Assembly: GCA_025504975.1 (NCBI GenBank)
Contig: JANUWI010000001.1
Location: 4,278,001-4,342,000 of the forward strand
DNA length: 64,000 nt
Origin: Plenodomus lindquistii
Lineage: Eukaryota > Ascomycota > Dothideomycetes > Pleosporales > Leptosphaeriaceae
Direction of reading: 5' to 3'
In this document: positions 58,329 to 64,000 of the stretch, piece after piece
Numbering within the stretch: position 1 is the stretch's first letter
How the letters are laid out: each line of letters begins with the position of its first letter
The notes under the pieces: model-generated
Seen by the model: the letters and a program-made list of their open reading frames with translations, nothing else
The model's database searches: none
Told to the model about the DNA's origin: nothing
Program-made: the position numbers and the translations under genes

Positions 58329-59732
58329 TTACTTTGAGCTCTCGTCAGATGATGGCGTCTCAACACTGTTGCACCACTCTTCCACTCCGACCTCCTTTAG
58401 CTGATGCCTCAGCGATGCCATTGTCTTGGCACCATAGTACCACGCGTGGTTGACATGGGCCACGACATGCTCCGCGTACGAAGTCATTTCCTCCAAGGCG
58501 TTATCCATCTCCAGAGTCTTGACCTGATGAGCGCCTTCCAATTCACTGATGGTGAGAGTATGGGCCTCTTCCATGTCGGTGAGCGCGACGGTGTGGGCTT
58601 CTTTCATATCGTTGACGATGCGGGCATGAAGTTCGTCCTTGCCTACGATAGCGAAATTATGCCATTGCTCCATGCTGGCGACGATAAGAGCGTGATCCTC
58701 GTTCAAGCTGTCGGTGATGAGGGCTCGAGCTTCCAAAGTAGCGAGCGCATGAGCCTGCTCCATTGTAGTGACGACAAGGTTGTGCGAATCGTTCATGTTG
58801 GTAATGGTGGTGGCGTGGGCTTTCTCGAGGCGTTCGATGTGAGCGGCTTGAGCTTCGTACTTGGTGACGGCGATCCTGTCCGCTTTCTCGATGTTGGTGA
58901 CGGTGAGCGAATGAGCTGCCTGCATGGACAGAGCGTGGGCCTCTTCCATACTGGCGATGGTGGCCAGGTGAGCGTCATGCTGTTTGGCGGCAGCGATCTC
59001 GTGAGTTTGCTCCATCTTCGCAACGATCAGAGCATGAGACTCTTTTAAGGCGGTGAAGGTGAGGAGGTTAGTTTCCTCGATACGTGCAATGTCTTTATTG
59101 ATCATTTCTTCAAGTTCGGCCGCATATGCATGGCTTGCCGCAAGCTTTTTGTTGTATCCAATCTCCGACTCCTCTTGGTAGATCTTTACCTCGTACTTGA
59201 GTTCGGTGACTTGCTTCTGCAGCTCTGACAACTCGTGAGACTTATCGATCTCAGACTGCCTGCATGCTGCTGCCGTTTTCTTCAAGTCGAGGATCTGCCT
59301 ATCCTTTGACGCATTCTCCGTCGTCTTGGCCAAGAGTAGCTCCTTCGTCTTGGCGAGTTCCTGCTGTAGCGTCTCGTTTGTCTTGTCCCTCCTTAACTGA
59401 CATAGCTCCCGCATGGTGGTACTGAACCTGGACTGGAAAAATTCCTTCTCTTTGAGGAGCTCCGCGTGGTTGTACTGGGAGATGGCGAGGCGAAGCTTCA
59501 TATCAGGGAGTTGTTTCGCAGACTCGAACAATTCGGGGAAGAGCTGCTTTGCTTGGTAGTCCTTGAGATGAGCCTCGATCTTGTTGTGGGTATAGGTGGT
59601 TCGCTCCAGTGCCTGCTCTAGCGTCTCGACCTTGTTTGCGCAAGTCTTGAGCCTGCGGTCGGAGGACGCAATGAGCTCCGTGGAGACCCGCTTAAACTCT
59701 GCGACGCTCAGGCTTTCTTTCTGAGAAGACAT
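58329..59732 (-). CDS. Coiled-coil protein with histidine-marked hendecad repeat (unknown)
   Basis: Single coding exon, 467 aa, start MSSQKESLSVAEFKR. Almost entirely helical in character. Residues 30-220 look like ordinary heptad coiled coil (LQQELAKTKELLLAKTTENA, LQKQVTELKYEVKIYQ). Residues 233-412 are built of degenerate 11-residue units with consensus H-x-[LIVF]-x-[VIT]-x-x-[MLI]-E-x-A. Register positions are 233, 244, 255, 266, 274, 285, 298, 306, 317, 328, 336, 347, 358, 369, 380, 391, 402 and 413; fifteen of these 18 are His. Three units are 8 long and one is 13. No signal peptide or membrane helix. The family was not recognised; a long rod-like scaffold is inferred. A probable leader intron lies upstream, and a membrane coiled-coil gene is next on the same strand. 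Confidence 0.8.
   Translation of the reverse strand: MSSQKESLSVAEFKRVSTELIASSDRRLKTCANKVETLEQALERTTYTHNKIEAHLKDYQAKQLFPELFESAKQLPDMKLRLAISQYNHAELLKEKEFFQSRFSTTMRELCQLRRDKTNETLQQELAKTKELLLAKTTENASKDRQILDLKKTAAACRQSEIDKSHELSELQKQVTELKYEVKIYQEESEIGYNKKLAASHAYAAELEEMINKDIARIEETNLLTFTALKESHALIVAKMEQTHEIAAAKQHDAHLATIASMEEAHALSMQAAHSLTVTNIEKADRIAVTKYEAQAAHIERLEKAHATTITNMNDSHNLVVTTMEQAHALATLEARALITDSLNEDHALIVASMEQWHNFAIVGKDELHARIVNDMKEAHTVALTDMEEAHTLTISELEGAHQVKTLEMDNALEEMTSYAEHVVAHVNHAWYYGAKTMASLRHQLKEVGVEEWCNSVETPSSDESSK
58497..59036 (-). repeat. 17-unit hendecad protein repeat (mostly 33-nt units)
   Basis: Thirteen 11-residue units, three 8-residue units and one 13-residue unit run without interruption. 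The nucleotide copies have diverged strongly while the amino-acid register is kept, so the array is old and selected at the protein level. Confidence 0.85.
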
Positions 59733-60501
59733 GGTTGTTGACTACACTGTACTGCGATTAGTATGGTGAAGATGAGGCGGGGTGAGCTGGCTTGCATTCA
59801 ACAGGTACTCACAGCTCACGATACAGTGTCTGATCTGCGATGAAGGCTCGGAGATACTTTACACGGTGTAGCTAGAGGAAATGGCGTTTATAATGGTGTG
59901 TTGTGTGATTGCTATAGGAGCGTGATGGGAAGCTCGGTGTGAGAGTTCGATGTGAGAGCTTGGTGGAGTGTTTGGCGTGAAGGTTTGTTGCTCATAAGTG
60001 CGTCGCCTGGCAACCCTCACGTGTGATAGCGTGGTATTGTTGTGAAAATTTGCGCAGCTGACCATGAAAGGTTCAGTACGATAAGACTGGGCGTTAGCTT
60101 GTGACTCAACATGCTGGGTGGTGAGGTGAAAGGGACTTTGGATGTGATGAGAAGTGAACGGGACAGCGAACATCAACGCTGAAGAGAAGTATGACATCAT
60201 TCTATGATAACGGCGATCGTCAACAGTCCGTAGTTACGAAAGAGCTAAAGGATCGCATTCTTTTTGTACCTAAATGGAGTCATCTCCATCTACCTTGACA
60301 TTGCAGCGAGACTCGACCTCACATGCACATACACATTACGGCCTACTCATGTTGATTCGAAGCTACGTCAAATTGCACATGCTCGGACTTCTCAAGGCAT
60401 TATCGATTATCGATTATCTAATCCTATTCCCAAGGCGTCCCTAATGCACGGGGAGTGTTCATCTCGATGCATTTCTTCGTCCATGGCAATTGCCAATTGT
60501 G
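59733..60501. other. intergenic between two coiled-coil genes
   Basis: 769 nt of promoter-type DNA, both flanking genes minus. Apart from the candidate leader intron nothing was recognised; a 113-codon antisense-free frame at 59859-60200 has no similarity. Confidence 0.5.
59752..59812 (-). other. candidate 5' UTR intron of the hendecad-repeat gene
   Basis: Reading minus: donor gtgagt at 59812, branch site actaat, acceptor cgcag ending at 59752. It is 61 nt long and ends 19 nt before the ATG. All three consensus elements are strong. Confidence 0.6.
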
Positions 60502-62073
60502 TTAAAGTGCATCTTCAGAGGGCACCGGCGTGTAACCCTGAAGGTTCCAGCTTGGGAGCGAGACTTCTTTTTGCGTAGTTGGTGCCGCTGTACTGTCAAT
60601 ATTCGCTTCCGGTGCTGCCGCGGTGTGCACCTTAGAGTTATGTTTTTCGTTTGCAAGGTCTGCTTCTAAAGTGGCTACTTTAGCACGCAACCTTCTCGTC
60701 TCTCCATCGAAACTCGCTCGACCCACTCGTAAAGGGTCGAGTTCTGCTTGCATTGCCTCGATCTTTTGTTTTGCTTCTTGTACTGCTGATTTGTATTGAC
60801 ACTGCAGAGTGGACATGTCTTCTTGGTCACGACGGTGTTGATCCTTCAATCTTTCGACATCGCCGTCTCGGCGATGCTGGTCCTCATCCCAAACTGCCTT
60901 GTCGTGGTCACGTTTTTGCCTGAGATCTTTGAGTTCTGTCATCATGTCACCAATCTCCCGTTTGTGCAATGCCTTAGCCTGTCGAAGTGCGTTGTCTTTC
61001 ACATCTATGGATGTCTGGAAATCCTTCATGTCGCCACGGCCATCATGGAGCTTTATCCTTTGAATGTCCCTGTTTCTTTCTTTGATCACGAGCCATAATC
61101 TTTGAATCTCTCCTCGAAAGCCTGCTATATGTTTTTCGGAACGATTTAACAAGTTTGTTTGGTGATCTTTCGCAGTTCTGGCGTCTCTGCAGGCTTTCCT
61201 AAACGCATCGCCGGGCTCGTACAGTATCGTCGTCTTCATGGTAGTCAGGGTAGTGAAGATTCGCTCTACTCTTTCCAGAACATATCCCCATCCCTCCGAT
61301 TGCTCACAGTGCTGTTGTGTTTCGAAGGTGAGTCTAGATTCTAATGATCGGTTTGTCTCAGTCTGCGTGTTGAGAGCTTCACTCGTGACTGTCAGCCGTT
61401 GCTTGAGATTCTCAATCTCTTGTTGTCTCTCCAACATCCAGGGTTGTGCCCCACGACGTTTTATGACATAGCAGAGAATTACGATGATCACAAAGCAGAG
61501 TACTAGCAGCATCTCTGTGAAATCAAGGCCGTCCTCTGTTTTAAGGTCAGACTCGGTGGGAATCGGTGTAGGTCTAAGCGAGCATGGGTTCGCTTCGTCT
61601 AGGTTATTGATCTCGTCACACCACTCATGCGAGGATGTGGAACGCGGAGGAGCTGCTACATATGAGATGCTAGAGAGTTCTGTGGCGCAATTCATTACGC
61701 CATGCGAGGTAATGGTGGCTGTCACGGTATCAGTCAGCGTTTCATATATCGTGTTCAACATGGTCTTCGTGACAGTATCGGTAATAAGGTCGGTCTCTGT
61801 CTGCAATACGGCCGAGTGCGTTGTTGGTGCTCTGGTCGCTGGCCAGAGTCTTGGCGAAAGGATTGTAGCCGTTCTTGTGACTGTCACCATAGTAGTGTAT
61901 GAGTCCAATTCTATTCCGGCTTCGATCTCTGGTCTCTGAAGATGGTCCGACGGCGACGCTGGATAGACAATGGGTAGGTACCATTGGGCAATGTCAGGGT
62001 AGGCAACAAGGGCCGCGACACCCAAACTTCGAAACAAATCATGGTGTAGAAAATCAAGGAGAATGTCGGTCAT
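60502..62073 (-). CDS. Single-pass membrane protein with cytoplasmic coiled coil (unknown)
   Basis: Single exon, 523 aa from MTDILLDFLHHD (context accATGa). Residues 12-38 are moderately hydrophobic (LFRSLGVAALVAYPDIAQWY), perhaps a signal anchor. Residues 55-180 form a Thr/Ser-rich outer region (TTMVTVTRTATILSP, then TDTVTKTM...LTDTVTATITS) with a few Cys. A clear transmembrane helix (about 186-204, TEMLLVLCFVIIVILCYVIK) is followed by a basic stop-transfer KRRG. The remaining 310 residues are charged coiled coil (ERQQEIENLKQRLTVTSEAL, then QHRRDGDVERLKDQHRRDQE with an internal near-duplicate). The topology resembles a fungal wall-stress or mucin-like sensor joined to a coiled coil. An upstream in-frame ATG at 62331 would add 86 polar residues. 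Family not recognised. Confidence 0.7.
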   Translation of the reverse strand: MTDILLDFLHHDLFRSLGVAALVAYPDIAQWYLPIVYPASPSDHLQRPEIEAGIELDSYTTMVTVTRTATILSPRLWPATRAPTTHSAVLQTETDLITDTVTKTMLNTIYETLTDTVTATITSHGVMNCATELSSISYVAAPPRSTSSHEWCDEINNLDEANPCSLRPTPIPTESDLKTEDGLDFTEMLLVLCFVIIVILCYVIKRRGAQPWMLERQQEIENLKQRLTVTSEALNTQTETNRSLESRLTFETQQHCEQSEGWGYVLERVERIFTTLTTMKTTILYEPGDAFRKACRDARTAKDHQTNLLNRSEKHIAGFRGEIQRLWLVIKERNRDIQRIKLHDGRGDMKDFQTSIDVKDNALRQAKALHKREIGDMMTELKDLRQKRDHDKAVWDEDQHRRDGDVERLKDQHRRDQEDMSTLQCQYKSAVQEAKQKIEAMQAELDPLRVGRASFDGETRRLRAKVATLEADLANEKHNSKVHTAAAPEANIDSTAAPTTQKEVSLPSWNLQGYTPVPSEDAL

Positions 62074-63128
62074 GGTGGAAACTACGGGAATCTGGAGGTA
62101 GAGAGATCCAAGCAGTTTCCGTCTGATCAATAAGTTGTTGTTGCTATACGAGTCGTCGTGATTTGAACATGGTGATAGCTCGGTCAAGACCCCAACAAAG
62201 CACTCGAGGGTGCTTTGCGAACAAAGGCGAAAGTCAAAAGGGCACACATCCACCCGCTGTTCAGACACAATGTCACTATCATGTAAACTATGGAACAACG
62301 GAAAGGCCGACTTGCAGTTTGGATTGAGCATGGCATGTGCACGCACGGGCAGACTAAAATCTCCGCGTTGCGCTAGCCCCGCATTCGACTACCTAGGTCA
62401 AGCAGGCACGAATACCCGCCCACCCGCCGTCGACCTCCAAGCCCAGCACCGCACATGTGACATGCGCACATCAGCCTCATCTACCCTGGGCGGCTCTGCG
62501 TACCATGGGCCATCTCGCCCCTGCTTTCGATGTATACATCGCGTTGAGACTCGCAAGATGCAGGCACCTGCTTGGCGTGTGCCACGCGATGAGACAGACT
62601 CCCGCTCCAGTTCCCGTGGCCATGTGTAGGGACATGCTGGAACAATGTTTGCGCATTGCCTAATCCAGACAAACTACCCCGTCCCGAGCGATGCTCACCG
62701 CAGCATTGCCCAAGCCTGCCGTCCTGTCGGGTTATATGTCTGCCAGGAGCAGGAAGTGCAAGACCCAACCGACAGCGAGTCCAGGCCCTGCAATGCTTCT
62801 CTTCCCCAGGACTGTGAGGCCGATCCGCGGGCGTTCACCGTGTCTGTAGCGGCCGGTGGAGCGCCTCGTCTTTGCTGCCACATTGCTAGCCATAAAGAAC
62901 ACGCACCCCCCATCTTTGACTGCCTTCTCCACAAAACGACTTTGCCCAGTTGCTGTAGCGTTGCCGGATACCCGCCTTATCAAGTGAGCCGAATCACGGA
63001 TCCTGCGCACCAAGACCTATCCACTGCCATTGTGCCTGGTCAAGAGCACACCTCCGTCAACCAAAATCCATCAGAATCACAACGTGTACTCAATCACCCT
63101 CTCATACCTGGCTTGTTGAACACGCGCA
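62074..63128. other. divergent intergenic region
   Basis: 1.05 kb between the membrane coiled-coil gene (-) and the DUF336 gene (+). A 213-codon plus-strand frame (62645-63286) covers the DUF336 first exon in a different frame and has no motif; it was rejected. If the membrane gene starts at 62331, the first 258 nt are coding. Confidence 0.45.
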
Positions 63129-63937
63129 ATGGCCCCAACAGCCTCAGCTGTGGTATCCCTACCCAGCCTTACCCAAGGTGGGGCACAAACCGCCCTTATA
63201 GCAGCGGAGCAATATGCTCTCGAGGCCGGAGTACCAATGTGCGTCGTCGTCATCCACCTCCACCTCTGCCTCCACGTGTGTACTAATGTCCTTGTAGGAG
63301 CATAGCAGTAGTCGATGCCCACACGCATCTGCTTTCCTTCACGCGCATGGATGGCGCAAAGATAACATCCATCAACACTGCCATGGACATGGCCTTCACC
63401 GCCGCCAGCAATCGTATCCCTACATCAGCATATCACGACGACTCATGGTCCAATAGTACGGCCAGTGGCACCAGCGGCACGTTGTGTGGCCGTTTCACAT
63501 CCCTCGGAGGGGGCATGCCCATCCTGTCAGCGACTGGCGACATACTTGGTGCGATTGGCTGTTCGACCGGGAACAGCATGCAAGACGAGGCGGCGGCGAG
63601 AGCTGGACGCGACGCAGTCCTAGCACTGATACAAAAAGAGAAAGACGAGGAAGAGCGTAGGATACTCGACGAGAGGCAGGCTGTCTTGTCGTTGTGGAAA
63701 GAGAAAGAGGAAGAGGTTGAGAACCTTAGAGATCAGTTAGATGGTATGGAGAGAGGAAGCAAAAGAATGAGGTTCGACGGTGGGAGAAGTGGGAGCGGCA
63801 GTGTCAATGGAAGCGTACCTGGCCGACGAGGAAGCGTCATGGTCGGCGGTCCACCTGATACACCGCCCGAGGAGGGGGAATTGTTAGTGCAAAAACTCTC
63901 GAGTTTCACAGGAGAAGTAACAGTAGGCCGATACTGA
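63129..63937 (+). CDS. GlcG/HbpS-like (DUF336) protein with C-terminal coiled coil
   Basis: Two exons, 63129-63238 and 63298-63937, encode 249 aa. The DUF336 fold fills residues 5-150: TQGGAQTALIAAEQYALEAG, then VPMSIAVVDAHTHLLSFTRM (the Met codon is split by the 59-nt intron), DGAKITSINTAMDMAFTAAS, GRFTSLGGGMPILS and DILGAIGCSTGNSMQDEAAA. Bacterial relatives GlcG and HbpS bind heme or act in glycolate and oxidative-stress contexts; the fungal role is unknown. Residues 155-195 add an unusual charged helix (ALIQKEKDEEERRILDERQA), followed by a Gly/Ser/Arg-rich linker (GGRSGSGSVNGSVPGRRGS) and an end VQKLSSFTGEVTVGRY. Stand-alone DUF336 proteins normally stop near residue 150. Confidence 0.88.
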
Positions 63938-64000
63938 AGGATCTGCTGTCGGTAACAGGTCTCCATTCGTCATATATGTTTGTTTCGAACTTGTTTCTTG

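Noticed and set aside
62645..63286. 213-codon plus-strand frame
   Set aside because: It overlaps the DUF336 first exon in another frame and has no recognisable domain.

Overview
The window looks like euchromatic nuclear DNA of a filamentous ascomycete, probably a dothideomycete (Pleosporales-like). Evidence: most genes carry short introns of about 45-110 nt with GTRNGT-type donors, CTRAY branch sites and YAG acceptors. There are recognisable fungal orthologs of actin, eIF6, eIF2D/Tma64, Trm9, Rce1, Ess2/Bis1, Rad23, the DEAH helicase Ecm16/Dhr1, a PAC3-type proteasome chaperone, Fes1 and 40S S7. Fungal-only membrane and coiled-coil proteins are also present. The placement is an inference from gene content and intron style; no database was searched.

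Layout. 0.4-5 kb: secreted type-B carboxylesterase and a seven-helix membrane protein (both minus). 5-18 kb: eIF2D (+), Trm9 (+) tail-to-tail with the CAAX protease Rce1 (-), a Ser-rich membrane-anchored protein (+), eIF6 (+) and Ess2 (+). 18-25 kb: a 1060-aa nuclear-type protein with a weak Sds3-like coiled coil (-), a 2.4-kb gene-free stretch, and a four-helix membrane protein with a Ser/Pro-rich tail (-). 27-31 kb: Rad23 (+) and a P-loop sulfotransferase-like membrane protein (-). 32-42.5 kb: sugar porter (+), Ecm16/Dhr1 (-), PAC3-like chaperone (+), Fes1 (-), actin (+). 43-50 kb: ZIF-type MFS transporter (+), a 3-kb stretch with decayed membrane-protein fragments, and a seven-exon CCCH zinc-finger gene (-). 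50-57 kb: GST (+), RPS7 (-), D-glycerate kinase (-) with a divergent DHA1-type MFS transporter (+). 58-64 kb: two neighbouring minus-strand coiled-coil genes of unknown function and a GlcG/DUF336 protein (+).

Roughly half of the genes serve ribosome production, translation or protein quality control: eIF6, Ecm16, S7, eIF2D, Trm9, Fes1, the PAC3-like chaperone and Rad23. They lie in divergent or convergent pairs with short spacers. No secondary-metabolite cluster, intact transposon, tRNA, rRNA or CRISPR array was recognised.

The most unusual object is the protein at 58329-59732. Residues 233-412 form an 11-residue (hendecad) repeat register marked by a histidine at 15 of 18 boundaries. It lies next to a single-pass membrane protein with a cytoplasmic coiled coil. 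Other notable points are three GC-AG introns (two in eIF2D, one in RPS7), two 51-nt introns that keep the frame open and so hide from ORF finders, candidate UTR introns, and several genes whose true first or last exons are invisible to simple ORF calling.
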